Positions 32,101 through 42,009 of a stretch of DNA of 60,000 nucleotides are shown here, one piece after another (the first letter of the stretch is position 1; each line of letters begins with the position of its first letter). Location of the stretch: assembly GCA_949358305.1 (NCBI GenBank), contig OX442314.1, positions 26,275,118 through 26,335,117 of the forward strand, read 5' to 3'. The notes under the pieces were generated by a model, which saw only the letters and a list, made by a program, of their open reading frames with translations, ran no database searches and was not told the DNA's origin. Both the position numbers and the translations under genes were made by a program. This DNA is from Strigamia acuminata. Its lineage: Eukaryota; Arthropoda; Chilopoda; Geophilomorpha; Linotaeniidae.

Positions 32101-34055
32101 GACGTTCGATCTCTTACCCAACTCTTCCATGTCTTGACGATACCACGGCGATGTCTGTACAGGGTTCTGACTTTGACGACGACCTTCTTGACGAAGCGGC
32201 CGCCTTACCTATTCCCGCTCCGGGTACGCCTAATTTGGCCCCTTTACGTGCTCTTCATTGCCCTTGGAGTTTTATTGGCGGCGTTTCGCCCTTCAGCGGA
32301 TGGAGGAGAGAGGAACATCTCCGGAAAGATCAAATCCCGGGAAAGATCAAGGTCGACGTTTATTATTATCCGGAACACGGTGTCCGCTTGCGGTCGCAGA
32401 ACGATATCGCCGCTTATTGTTTCGCACATCGGCTACCGTATGACGAGTCTATTTTCTTTTTTGGCAATTTGGAACACCACATGCCCTATGTTCCACCATC
32501 GCCTCATCGTGTCTTCATGTGTTTTCGGGAACCGGCCACATATGCCGAAGCAGTTAAATTGCCCGAAGCACCGAAATGGACCGAAGCAATCGACGAGGAG
32601 CTTTCTACTTTCAAGAAGCGCGAGGTTTACAAAGAGGTTCCGCGTCCACCGGATAAGACAGTCCTAGGTTGCAAGTGGATTTTCAAGTTAAAATCGGACG
32701 CCACCGGGACAATTCATCGATACCGTGCCCGACTTGTCGCACAAGGTTTCCGCCAAACAATGGGCGTTGATTTCGATGAAGTTTTTAGTCCGGTAGTTAA
32801 CTTCGTGCTCATCCGATTTTTCTTCTGTCTTCTAGTCGTCTTGTTGGGATGGAGGGATACTCATCTCGACGTAAAATGTGCCTACCTCTACGGCGACCTC
32901 GACCACGAAATCTACATGCGGATTCCCGCCGGTGCCACATGCTCCTCGCCCGACAACGTCTGGTTGTTGACCAAGTCGCTTTACGGTCTTCATCAGTCGG
33001 GGCGCATGTGGTACCAAAAGCTCGATGAAACGTTAACCGGACTCGGATTCCAGAAATTTCCGGCTTGTAATTGCGTTTACGCATTTGGACATTCGGCCAT
33101 CATGTTAGTTTACGTTGACGACATCGTTTTATTTTACGCGTCGGAGAACATCCGAGACCGTATTCTTGCATTGATCACGAGCAAGTTCGAAATCGTCAAC
33201 CTCGGCCCGATAACCAAGTTGCTCGGAGTGGAATTCGAGCGTCGTGACGGGAAAGTCTTCATGACTCAACGCAATTACATCGATAAACTCCTCAAAAAGT
33301 TTAATGTTTCGTCCGATGCACTCATTAAAGTGCCTGTCACACCGGGAACCACGCTCGTGAAAGGCTCGTTGGACAATCTCCCAGATTTCCCGTATCGGTC
33401 GCTCATCGGATCATTACTTTTTCTCGCTTCTCGCACTCGTCCCGATATCTTATACTCGGTCATCGCTCTCTCGCAGTACAACAACTGCTACGACCAAAGC
33501 CACATTAAGTGTTTGCTTCAAGTTCTTCGATATGTGGCCAATACGAGTGATTATTCCATCGAACTTTCGAAATGCGATTCGAGTCAACTATGGGGTTGCA
33601 CAGACGCCTCTTGGGCCTCCGACATTGCTACATCGAGATCATTCGGCGGATACATTGTCTACATCGGAAGTGTGCCCATTGGCTGGAGCTGCAAAAAACA
33701 GACCAGTGTTGCTTGCTCCACCATGGAAGCCGAGTTTGTGGCATTAGTCGAAATCGTCAAGGAATTATACTGGTTGGACAGTATTTATCGAGTATTTCCG
33801 CCTTTACGTCGATTATCGAAACCGATCATATTTTCCGATGCCCTCGCCTCGATTCAGTTCACGAACAACGACATCGAGAACTCGAAAACGAAACATATTC
33901 GAGTGAAGTTTCACTGGCTTCGTGAGTGGCATATTGCCGGATGTTTCGAACTCCGCAAGATTCCGGGTGAGATAAATGTATCCGACATTTTCACCAAGTG
34001 GCTCAGTTCAGAGCGCCTCCGGAATTTATTATCACGCATTTTCGTCTCGAAGTAA
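29148..34055 (+). CDS. Copia Gag-Pol polyprotein with methyl-CpG-binding domain (element 3)
   Basis: 1,635 residues from the ATG at 29148 (CGCAATCATG context, as in element 2). Zinc knuckle CFNCDQMGHYANKC (about 230); protease VDCGATDH (about 318); integrase HHCC (LWHSRLGHLH, about 567) and D-D-E (HMDVWGP, IRTDRGGEF, NGVAERLNR); a Ser/Asp-rich linker; MBD-like domain about 1048-1110 (SGWRREEHLRK, VDVYYYPEHG, RLRSQNDI, IFFFGN); RT with LDVKCAYLYG and YVDD (about 1322); RNase H (CTDASWAS), ending VSDIFTKWL. A repeated PPPVAKSNATS phrase before the integrase is a small in-frame duplication. All catalytic motifs are intact. Confidence 0.95.
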   Translation: MQKASEATLGRVPVLTTGNYEQWQRTVKMLLKSEGLWHHVTEDGEEDFLKTADDKEKRKYQRRKERALGTIYCLVSEAKQSALDGCETPKEQWDMLAKIYAPSSLARQAAMRRQFLQLKLEPNEEMPDFLGRVDLMVRQLKDIGEDILPRHQAYQYLDFLPADYDQATFSIYHWPLANFTPAKVSEQLLSEYLRLKSKSDHDTKKTSAFAADNRNRSQSRNPRPLSQICCFNCDQMGHYANKCPLPRRQSKEQQPAAALQGRSRSKNRRRKGTNSQQPGGQSREISRPRRDAAYLLSAPPVVTAPTVHFLQSHEWIVDCGATDHVSHVKAWFTNFVSVVPFNIELGQGSSKVTGKGDVPVKSLIDGCECTVMLRDVLFAPDFGANLISVSRIDKCGHHIHIHNSELHTYETDIKLSVLRAKQKSGLYFVDGLISPFAAPTNVSSSPPVSSLPPTPTPTTLVTKEEDFPALPKSSNKAKTKSADNMTDFRLPVSSNTLLVPSLFPTSPAPIPGSQPQQIRMYSNALTSPLPVAKSNATSPPPVAKSNATSPPKPVTTSVNVADATGLWHSRLGHLHTKAMRTLAANSQVYGLDPAAVRQELSCNTCRVAKSTRASHKPISAPSTTKPLELLHMDVWGPSRLPSIGGANFAFTIIDDATRYAWLFPIARKSDVFATFKDFVSRVERIADCRIKTIRTDRGGEFISRDFDRYLADKGIVAQRTNPASPQMNGVAERLNRTMGDYLRSVRSETGFPHTLWAELAVTFVYIKNRSPHSKLNDEIPYILWRQRALSVRHFRKIGSKCWVHFTAPGRNKLDPRAWEGFLVGYASGTRGYRVLNPATNTVTETVHVQIDERQNFKRSPFYVPDPDDNAPPMEEPARGHTPSRVTFHDNFPTQPWPRRRRDSDNDSSAGSSDDDGIISRAQSVASTAPSFASFAPSAAASVPLDGEAIPDGSVTAADDSVTAATVAGHGQFSPTIRSTRLPQLRRSISYPTLPCLDDTTAMSVQGSDFDDDLLDEAAALPIPAPGTPNLAPLRALHCPWSFIGGVSPFSGWRREEHLRKDQIPGKIKVDVYYYPEHGVRLRSQNDIAAYCFAHRLPYDESIFFFGNLEHHMPYVPPSPHRVFMCFREPATYAEAVKLPEAPKWTEAIDEELSTFKKREVYKEVPRPPDKTVLGCKWIFKLKSDATGTIHRYRARLVAQGFRQTMGVDFDEVFSPVVNFVLIRFFFCLLVVLLGWRDTHLDVKCAYLYGDLDHEIYMRIPAGATCSSPDNVWLLTKSLYGLHQSGRMWYQKLDETLTGLGFQKFPACNCVYAFGHSAIMLVYVDDIVLFYASENIRDRILALITSKFEIVNLGPITKLLGVEFERRDGKVFMTQRNYIDKLLKKFNVSSDALIKVPVTPGTTLVKGSLDNLPDFPYRSLIGSLLFLASRTRPDILYSVIALSQYNNCYDQSHIKCLLQVLRYVANTSDYSIELSKCDSSQLWGCTDASWASDIATSRSFGGYIVYIGSVPIGWSCKKQTSVACSTMEAEFVALVEIVKELYWLDSIYRVFPPLRRLSKPIIFSDALASIQFTNNDIENSKTKHIRVKFHWLREWHIAGCFELRKIPGEINVSDIFTKWLSSERLRNLLSRIFVSK
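32290..32475 (+). other. MBD-coding segment, element 3
   Basis: Nearly the same as element 2 here: GWRREEHLRK, KVDVYYYPEHGVRLRS, DIAAY, IFFFG. The flanking linker differs far more between elements 2 and 3 than this domain does, which suggests the domain is under selection. Confidence 0.8.
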
Positions 34056-34087
34056 CTTTTTCGATCATTCAACACCGACATTTTACA

Positions 34088-34100
34088 TCGAAGGAGGGAA
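34088..34100 (+). promoter_or_regulatory. Polypurine tract, element 3
   Basis: CGAAGGAGGGAA immediately before the 3' LTR. Confidence 0.85.
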
Positions 34101-34101
34101 T

Positions 34102-34654
34102 TGTTGGACTTTGGAACCGCTTTTCACCTAATTAAATCGTTTTTCGATGTGAAATGACTTTGAAATGTTTATTTTATTATCCATCGGTTATCTTTTCTTA
34201 TTCGGGGTAATTTAGTATTGTTTCTTATGTTTTTCCTTAGTTTCTGTGTAAAGGGAATGCATGATGCCTTTTAGATGTGTCTTATCCATCTGGCATCATG
34301 CATCCTCTATTCTGTGTGTATTTCTACTTATTGTTTCTATTTTCGGCCACCAGATGTCTCTGGCACTTTGCAAATGGCCGCGCACACAGCCAGTGTGTTT
34401 CTCTATGTTTTCAAATGGTTTTTGGATCAATTATGTAAGTTTTCTCGAATTAAAGTGTATTTTGTTAATTATCAGTATTAGTTTATGTGCCACACGTCTT
34501 TATAAGTGTGGTACACGCGTTTTCTGGCCCAATACAGACCCGAACTCGCGTTTACGCATCACGGCAATTTTTCCAGCTCATGCATTGCCGTGAGCACGTT
34601 ATTTTCACGCTTCCAGCACGATTTATCGTGCATTTATTGCGCCACAGTGCTACA
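34102..34654 (+). repeat. 3' LTR of copia element 3
   Basis: 553 bp, reads the same as the 5' LTR, followed by target duplication TTAAC. Confidence 0.95.
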
Positions 34655-36250
34655 TTAACGGCCCGTGCGGGCCGTTGCGGGATCGTGACGGGATCGTCGA
34701 CGGCCCGTTAACGGCCCGTGCGGGCCGTTGCGGGCCGTTGACGGGCCGTTGACGGGCCGTTAACGGGCCGTTAACGGGCCGTTACGGCGTGAATCGAAAA
34801 AATCAACAACCGACAACACGTACATGAAAACGCGTACAACATTCATAGACATTAATCTCGAATCCTGTTTTTGGTTTTACGCCGTTAACGGGCCGTTAAC
34901 GGGCCGTTAACGGCCCGTTAACGGCCCGCGTGAGGTCGTACGGGCCGTCGGCGAGCCGAAGTCCGGGAACGAAGGCCGTGACGGGATCGTGACGGGACCG
35001 TCAGCGGCCCGTTAACGGCCCGTGCGGGCCGTTGCGGGATCGTGACGGGATCGTCGACGGCCCGTTAACGGCCCGTGCGGGCCGTTGCGGGCCGTTGACG
35101 GGCCGTTGACGGGCCGTTAACGGGCCGTTAACGGGCCGTTACGGCGTAAATCGAAAAAATCAACAACCGACAACACGTACGTGAAAACGCGTACAACATT
35201 CATAGACATTAATCTCGAATCCTGTTTTTGGTTTTACGCCGTTAACGGCCCGTTAACGGCCCGCACAGGCCGTGACGGGATCGTGACGGGACCGACGGCG
35301 GCCCGTTAACGGCCCGTGCGGGCCGTTACGGGATCGTGACGGGACCGTCACGATCCCGTCAACGGCTTGTACGGGCCGTTACGGGATCGTGACGGGACCG
35401 TCGGCGGCCCGTTAACGGCCCGTGCGAGCCGTTACGGGATCGTGACGGGACCGTCACGATCCCGTCAACGGCTTGTACGGGCCGTTACGGGATCGTGACG
35501 GGACCGTCGGCGGCCCGTTAACGGCCCGTGCGAGCCGTTACGGGATCGTGACGGGACCATCACGATCCCGTCAACGGCTTGTACGGGCCGTTACGGGATC
35601 GTGACGGGACCGTCGGCGGCCCGTTAACGGGCCGTTAACGGCCCGCGTGAGGTCGTACGGGCCGTCGGCGAGCCGAAGTCCGGGAACGAAGGCCGTTACG
35701 GGGTCGTCACGGGACCGTCGGCGGGCCGTTACGGGACCGTCACGATCCCGTCACGGCCCGTGCGGGCCGTTAACGGGCCGCCGACGGTCCCGTCACGATC
35801 CTGTAACGGCTCGCACGGGCCGTTAACGGGCCGCCGACGGTCCCGTCACGATCTCGTAACGGCTCACACGGGCCGTTAACGGCCCGTCAACGGCCCGTCA
35901 ACGGCCCGCATGGGGTCGCACGGGCCGTTAACGGGCCGCCGACAGTCCCGTCACGATCCCGTAACGGGAAAACTGAAAGAGTCGGGCGCGAGACCACGTG
36001 ACCCGGAGTGTGGTTTTTGGGGACGAGGGCCGTCCTCCGACCGCGCCGTGACGCGCCCCGAGTCGGATCAAGAGGCGACCCGGTCGGAAACCGAACCTCG
36101 GGGTTCCTCGAGGCGTGGTTTTTTGGGGACGGGGGGAGGGGGGGGGATCGGGTCGCGTGCTCCGAACGCGCCGCGACGCGCCGTGGGTCGGTCACCAACC
36201 TTTGTCAATATTTTATAAATTTCCACGGAATTTCAGCAATGTTTTACATA
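34655..36250. repeat. CpG-rich satellite, block 5, with inverted right edge
   Basis: Satellite with spacers near 34788 and 35143, then units mixing both orientations (GGACCGTCACGATCCCGTCA near 35342, 35451 and 35560, a spacing of about 109 bp). From about 35700 the reverse orientation prevails, and 35965-36250 is an inverted copy of the module at about 6800-7080, so the block ends in mirror image to its start. Confidence 0.85.
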
Positions 36251-36358
36251 AGTCCGTCAAATCGGGCAGAAATATCTCGTACAATGTCGCTGCAATTCTG
36301 TGGAAATTTATCAGATATTGACAAAATTCGGTGACGGGCGGAAGGGCGATTCCCGGGC

Positions 36359-36612
<254 letters not shown>

Positions 36613-37014
36613 TTGCGTCGAGGGGGTGCGTCTGCGCGACCACCGCCGCCGCCGCCGCCACCGACACCGAGTGAAAAGAAGAGCGAGGAGACGGCGCTGG
36701 AGGCGATGGTCGAGAAGATGATGGCGAGGACGGAGGCAAAATTGGAAGCGATGCTGGCGAGAACGGAGGAACGATTCGAGAACATGTTGGAGAGGGTGGA
36801 GAAGAAGTGGATGGGAGCGATGGCCGATGATACGGAGCCGGTGGACGACGAAGGCGACGACAAAGGGGCGACCGGTGGTAAAGGTGGCGAGGAGAGGACC
36901 GGCGGCGACGGCGGCGACGACGACGACGACAGCCACTCTTCGATTCTAATTATTCATTCATTCATTCATTCATTTATGTATTTATTTATTTATTTATTTC
37001 CCCGTGGACCGTAA
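36613..37014 (+). CDS. Putative terminal exon: Pro-rich and coiled-coil protein fragment
   Basis: Open for 133 codons directly after a pyrimidine tract and TAG, so I read it as a 3' exon whose upstream exon I could not find. It encodes a Pro run, an amphipathic Glu/Met/Ala segment (ALEAMVEKMMARTEAKLEAM then FENMLERVEKK) likely to form a coiled coil, and an acidic Gly-rich tail; the last residues come from an ATTC microsatellite. An AATAAA signal follows near 37070. The Ala/Glu/Met composition resembles exon 10 of the gene at 45675-50520, so it may be a truncated paralogue lacking the zinc fingers. No family recognised. Confidence 0.4.
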   Translation: MRRGGASARPPPPPPPPTPSEKKSEETALEAMVEKMMARTEAKLEAMLARTEERFENMLERVEKKWMGAMADDTEPVDDEGDDKGATGGKGGEERTGGDGGDDDDDSHSSILIIHSFIHSFMYLFIYLFPRGP

Positions 37015-37091
37015 ACGAGTGGTTTACAATATTTTTTTTTTTTATTTTTTTTATATTTTTAAGACTGAAGAATAAAGTCTGATTATTGTAT

Positions 37092-37130
<39 letters not shown>

Positions 37131-37305
37131 TACATTTGTACATTCAAAAGTTAAAAATAAAAATTTCAAAAATTACAAAATTACAAAATTACAAAATTAC
37201 AAAATTACAAAATTAACAAAAATTAACAAAAATTAACAAAAATTAAAAGAAAAGGAGAGAAGAGACGACGATGGTGGTGGTGGTGGTGGTGGTGGTGGTT
37301 TAGGT

Positions 37306-37336
<31 letters not shown>

Positions 37337-37750
37337 GCGACTACATCACACAGTGGAGTTTCTGGCACGACGACGGAGCCTGCGCGCGCCCATCCCCACC
37401 GCAAGCGCGAAATCCAGTGACAAAATTTGGAAAATGCGACCACGGAGATTGGGCGAGTAGGTTTTCGCGCGCCCTCCCGACACACCGTGGAAATAAAAAT
37501 AGAAACATGTAAACGAAAATAAAAAACGAGAATGAAAATAAAGATGAGAACGGTAAATGAAAATAAAAAAATAAAACGAAGAAATAAAAGGAGAGCCGAA
37601 TCTTTCGACTCCCCCCCACCCTCCCGCAACCTCGCGGGAGAGTGTTCACCATCACTATCTGAAACGAAGAAGGGACCAAACTGAAACGGCACAATGTATG
37701 GCAATGTCAATGGAATGCGTGTTTGACAATACAGCTTTGCCAGAAACGAA
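37015..37750. repeat. AT-rich microsatellite region
   Basis: (TTTA)n near 37088-37130, (ACAAAATT)-type runs near 37180-37240, (GGT)n near 37271-37298 and (GAC/GGC)n near 37305-37340. Open frames here look like chance products. Confidence 0.6.
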
Positions 37751-37753
37751 AAC

Positions 37754-37826
37754 TCGCGGGAGCGGGATTCGAACCCTCGATCCACAACTCCGTACGGCAG
37801 GTAACTCTGCCCGCTCGGCCACCCGG
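37754..37826 (-). repeat. tRNA-derived sequence (SINE-like)
   Basis: On the minus strand there is an A-box-like TGGCCGAGCGG and a consensus B box GGTTCGAATCC at tRNA spacing, as in Leu/Ser-type tRNAs. The putative acceptor strands do not pair well, so I call it a tRNA-derived element or decayed tRNA rather than a functional tRNA gene. Confidence 0.55.
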
Positions 37827-38031
37827 GCCCGGAGACAAAGCGTCGCTATTTTCGATGACGACGTTTGTCGTTATTACTAATCATTATCGGTTATTGATTA
37901 TTAATCGTCGATTATTAATTAATTATTGATTATTAATTATTAGTTGTCAGTTATTGCCATTATTAGTGTCGTTTATTCATTAATCTTTTTCGCGTCACCG
38001 GTCGACCGACATGCTCTAGCGTCACATCTCG

Positions 38032-38032
38032 C

Positions 38033-38091
<59 letters not shown>

Positions 38092-38226
38092 TGTGAGTGA
38101 GTGCACTTTTCCCGACCACGCGACGTCTGCGTTTTGCGACCAACTTCGTTCGACGACCGACAGACATTTATCCATTCATACATACATACATACATACATA
38201 CATACATACATACATACATACATACA
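38032..38226. repeat. (GA)n and (CATA)n microsatellites in the 5' leader of the next gene
   Basis: (GA)n at about 38032-38088 and (CATA)n at about 38171-38226. A GTAAGT donor (near 38234) and the CAG at 38310-38312 suggest a 5' UTR intron before the ATG at 38313. Confidence 0.7.
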
Positions 38227-38312
38227 CAACGTGGTAAGTTTCTCCAACGCTATTACCGCGACAACCATTTCGTTCTCGTCAGTCGGCGTCAACTTTTCGT
38301 TCCGTTTTTCAG

Positions 38313-38480
38313 ATGGAACCGAACCGCGAACGAAACGAGGATCCGAGATGGCCGCCCATTCCCGTCGTCACGGTGAGCGCGTTTATTTTCTTCGACGTGT
38401 CACGTCGCCCCGCTTAAAATTTTGCTTTCAGGTTGACATCACCGACGACGACGAAGAAGACGGCAATGGCGCTGTCGTTG

Positions 38481-38558
<78 letters not shown>

Positions 38559-39649
38559 ACAACGACGACGAAGACCTAACCGAGATCGACGCCGCCATGT
38601 TGCGCGACGTTAAACGAGGAGTCAAACTCGAGGTCGAAGTGAGTAAAAATTTTCGCGTTGCCCCGCGTTACCCGGCGCAATATTTTTGTTCATTCGTTCG
38701 TTCCTTCGTTCTCTCTAGACTGGGGCGGTCGAATTCGAGCTGCCGTTCGAAAAGAAGGAAGGAGAGGAGGGGGAGGAAGAGCCGCCGTCGACCGCGCGGC
38801 TCCTGTGGGCGCTGGGAAACCAGCTGGGAGAGGAGCAACGACAACTGCGTCGAACCACGGACGACGAGTTGGAGAGGTTCAAGCGAGAGATGCGAAGACG
38901 GTTGGAGGCGAAGAAGAGAGAACTTGATGAGCGGTTGAGACTACAAGAGGTGTCCCACCAGCGCCAAATCCATTTGCGTCTCGAACAGTTGGACCGAGAA
39001 AGCGCGGTCTATCGGCGGGCGTGGCGTCGACAGGAGCGGGAGCAACGAGAGCGGGAGCAGCGAGAGTGGGAGGGATTGGAGCGGGAGCGATTGGAGCTGG
39101 AGCAGTCGGAGCAGCAGTGGGAGCGGGAGCGAGAGCAGCAGTGGCAGCAGTGGCAGCAACAACAACGACGACCACTCGAGTCGGAGCCGGAGTCGGAGTC
39201 GGCTCATGACGTGGAGGTGGAGGACTTAAAAAAAAAGGCGTTGGATCTCGAGAAGCGCCCGAGACAAGAACACGTGAGTGTCTGTCTGTCTCTGTCTCTC
39301 TCTCTTTCCCCCCTTCCCATTTCACGGCGCACGGGGTCAAACTCGATTTCGATTAGACACCGTCCCACCCCGGCCAATTTATTTTCCATTTACTTTGTTT
39401 TATTTTACTTTACTTTACTTTACTTTACTTTACTTTACTTGTCCCCAGTTGAGTCACTCGCCGACCCGAGAGCCCGACGACCAACCGCCAGCCACCATTG
39501 TCGTTGCCGAAGGACCGACCGAAACCCGAGAGCGATCCGAGTCGGACGAGGCGATGGACGCGGCCACGGCCACGACGAGTGGGTACCGCGAGCACCGGGC
39601 CATCGCTCCAACGCGCCCCGACGCGACCGATCGACCGGTGGACCAATAA
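38313..39649 (+). CDS. Four-exon gene: poly-Ala, coiled-coil, Gln/Glu/Arg-rich protein
   Basis: Exons 38313-38372, 38432-38638, 38719-39273 and 39449-39649, all joined in phase 0 with GT-AG borders, give a 340-residue protein. Exon 1 is MEPNRERNEDPRWPP; exon 2 has an acidic stretch, then an alanine run of about 28 from (GCC)n, then DNDDEDLTEIDAAML; exon 3 has TGAVEFELPF and a long charged helix rich in Glu, Arg and Gln (about 130-260), predicted coiled coil; exon 4 is acidic and Thr-rich. The stop overlaps an AATAAA signal (39645-39650). The consistent reading frame over three introns supports a real gene. No known domain; a nuclear scaffold or transcription-linked role would be a guess. The Ala run could vary in length between individuals. 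Confidence 0.65.
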
Positions 39650-39805
39650 ATTGATCGATTAATTAATTAGTTAATTCGTTCGTTTTTATTTATCCCTGTT
39701 TCATTTGTTTTCAATTCTTCTTCTTTTTTTTTTTTGTTTTTTTTTTTTTTTTTCCTCGTTGGCACCGACAATACGTCGTCATCGCCTTTGTTTTTGTTGT
39801 TGTTA

Positions 39806-39855
<50 letters not shown>

Positions 39856-40131
39856 TAATAAAAATGGAAAAATGAAATAAAATACAATAAAATATAATAA
39901 AATAAAACGAAACAGAATTAATCGGCCAGTCGGCTGTCCAAAATTGACACGTGTTCGGTCGTGAAGACGTCGCGGATTGAGCGAACACACACAGTCGTCC
40001 GTCGAAGCGAGAAGGAAGAGGGCGATGTTGTCGTGGCGACCCACACACGCGCGTCCGCGTCAGTTTTGGGAAAACCGTCCGCCATGGCCTAGAAGAGACC
40101 GACGGATAAATGGGCGAATGAAACGCTCGTT
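39650..40131. other. AT-rich intergenic region
   Basis: T-rich runs near 39721-39755, (AAT)n near 39809-39850 and AT-rich filler, then unique sequence to the module at 40132. No supported gene. Confidence 0.5.
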
Positions 40132-40980
40132 TAACCTTGGGGTATGTGTGCGGATTTTGTCGGGGGCGAAAGGGTCCCGCTTTTTAACATTACGGCGGCC
40201 TATACGTTGTTTCGTTGATCGCGACTGCGATGCGGAATTTGCGGATGTTGTTTTGGCCGAGTAGTTCGTGCGACCGAGCGCGTTTTGTTCGTTGCTTTTC
40301 GGTGTTCGGTGGGTTTTGTGACCGGTCAAGGGTTTCGCTAAAACGTGGTTTTTGTGACGGGAGGGAGGGGGGGGATCGGGTCGCGTGCTCCGAAAGCGCC
40401 GCGACGCGCCGTGACTCTTGATCCGACTCGGGGCGCGTCACGGCGCGGTCGGAGGACGGCCCTCGCCCCCAAAAACCACACTCCGGGTCACGTGGTCTCG
40501 CACCCGACTCCCTCAGTTTTCCCGTTTTCAGCCCGTTACGGGATCATGACGGGCCGTTACGGGATCGTGACGGGACCGTCGGCGGCCCGTTAACGGGCCG
40601 TTAACGGCCCGCATGAGGTCGTACGGGCCGTCGGCGAGCCGAAGTCCGGGAACGAAGGCCGTTACGGGACCGTCACGGGACCGTCGGCGGCCCGTTAACG
40701 GCCCGTGCGAGCCGTTACGGGATCGTGACGGGACCGTCACGATCCCGTCAACGGCTTGTACGGGCCGTTAACGAGCCGCCAACGGGACCGTCACGATCTC
40801 GTAACGGCCCGTACAAGCCGTTGACGGGATCGTGACGGGACCGTCACGATCCCGTAACGGCCCGCACGGTCCGTTAACGGGCCGCCGACGGTCCCGTCAC
40901 GACCCCATCACGGCCCGTACAAGCCGTTGACGGGGTCGTGACGGGACCGTTACGGGACCGTCGGCGGGCCGTTACGGGCC
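40132..40980. repeat. Satellite-edge module copy 3 plus short satellite block
   Basis: Begins TTAACCTTGGGGTATGTGTG like the copies at 6132 and 25655. An internal deletion joins the GTGACT at about 40416 directly to CTTGATCCGACTCGG, so the middle (including the GTAAGTAAGTA part) is gone. Short satellite follows from about 40540 with both orientations mixed. Confidence 0.8.
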
Positions 40981-41112
40981 ATATACGGTATTTTTGCGGA
41001 GTCGCGGTCGCGCGAGATTCGTCGCGGTAAAAGCGAATTCATTTACGGTCTCGGCTACCACTCGAAGTCGACGGCCTCGACTCGCGCGGCCACGAAATGG
41101 TTTGCGAGCTCG

Positions 41113-41126
41113 ACACCAGATGTCAC
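41113..41126 (+). promoter_or_regulatory. Shared upstream motif ACACCAGATGTCAC
   Basis: The same motif, exact or nearly so, lies upstream of each zinc-finger gene: here, as ACATCAAGTGTCAC at 43447-43460, and as CACCAGATGTCAC at 45102-45114. It contains an E-box-like CAGATG and a TGTCAC. It is a candidate promoter element of the duplicated genes. Confidence 0.4.
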
Positions 41127-41288
41127 GACAAACGCGCACGTTGGTCCGACAGCGTATATCGCGCGAGTGTTTCATTTTCCTCCCGGTTTTCATCGGCACT
41201 TCGTCTCCGTTGGTAAGTTTGGTGTTTTGTGTGGTTTCTCTCTCCAATTTATTTTCAATTCTCTACTCGTCTCCCACACAGAAGAAAG

Positions 41289-41806
41289 ATGGAAGGAGCG
41301 CAGCATGCAGAGGGCGACAAGTCACATTACTGCGCTTTGTGCTGCGGTAAATACCCCGACAGTAAGAAACAAACATCCATTTATTTACTTATCAGTTGTT
41401 CAATTTATTTATTTATTTATTTTTTAATTATGTATATTTTATTTGATTTTAATTTTTTCTCGTTTCAGAACCGAACGGTGTTTTCTGTAAAGATGCCTTT
41501 CGTCACTGGCGACGGTACCATAACATCGGCGGAGATGCGGACGATTCCACCCGAGGGCTGCTACGAATCCATTCGCGCGACCCCGTTCGTTTGGCATTGG
41601 TGAGCTTTTAGTTTCTTCGCCGAGTTAACTAGTCAACTAATTTATTTTTTTTTATTTTTTATTTTTTTTTCAAGGCACTGAGACGGGTGTACCGACACAA
41701 CGACGGACGCTGTCCGTTTTGCGCGGAAACACCCTTTTTCGAGGATCTCTCTACCCATTGGGTGGAAGCGCATAGATTTCAAGCACCGACCGCCCACCAG
41801 GGATGA
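41289..41806 (+). CDS. Small two-zinc-finger protein, three exons (paralogue A)
   Basis: Exons 41289-41361, 41469-41599 and 41675-41806 (phases 1 and 0) give 111 residues. Finger 1 is split by the first intron: YCALC, then FRHWRRYH. Finger 2 is CPFC-x11-HWVEAH. Both are C2H2-like with the unusual HWxxxH ending. Between them is a conserved STRGLLRIHSRDPVRLAL helix. A 5' UTR intron probably runs from GGTAAGTTTG near 41213 to CACACAG at 41281. AATAAA-like signals lie near 41935. The same three-exon module recurs at 43678-44178 and inside the gene at 45675-50520. DNA, RNA or protein binding is possible; none is shown. The family is not one I can name. Confidence 0.75.
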
Positions 41807-41849
41807 CGGAGACAGCATCGGTGGACCGTGCATTCGATTTTATTTGACC

Positions 41850-42009
41850 TTTTTTTGTTTTTTTGTTTTTTTGTTTTTTTTTGTATTGTATGACTTCTTC
41901 TTCATTTCTTTTTATTTGTTTTAATTAATTAAAAATAAAAAAAATAAGAATAAAAATAAAAATAAAAATAAAAAAAAATCCACATTAATCGTAGTTGTTA
42001 TTTAACGAG
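41850..42009. other. T-rich and AAATAAA-rich 3' flank
   Basis: Poly-T and AAATAAA-type runs after paralogue A. No gene. Confidence 0.5.

Larger units (their letters stand above)
27873..34654 (+). mobile_element. Full-length Ty1/copia retrotransposon 3 with MBD
   Basis: Complete element of 6,782 bp; 553-bp LTRs that look identical; 5-bp duplication TTAAC (27868-27872 and 34655-34659), one base offset from element 1's GTTAA within the same GTTAAC site. It has primer site, structured leader, intact polyprotein and purine tract. Confidence 0.97.

Noticed and set aside
37754-37826. Functional tRNA gene on the minus strand
   Set aside because: A and B boxes are good but the acceptor strands do not pair; a tRNA-derived repeat fits better.
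38087-38312. Coding use of the (CATA)n frame (HTYIHTYIH) as the N-terminus of the 38.3-kb gene
   Set aside because: A good donor/acceptor pair and the ATG at 38313 give a cleaner model; the repeat looks like 5' UTR.
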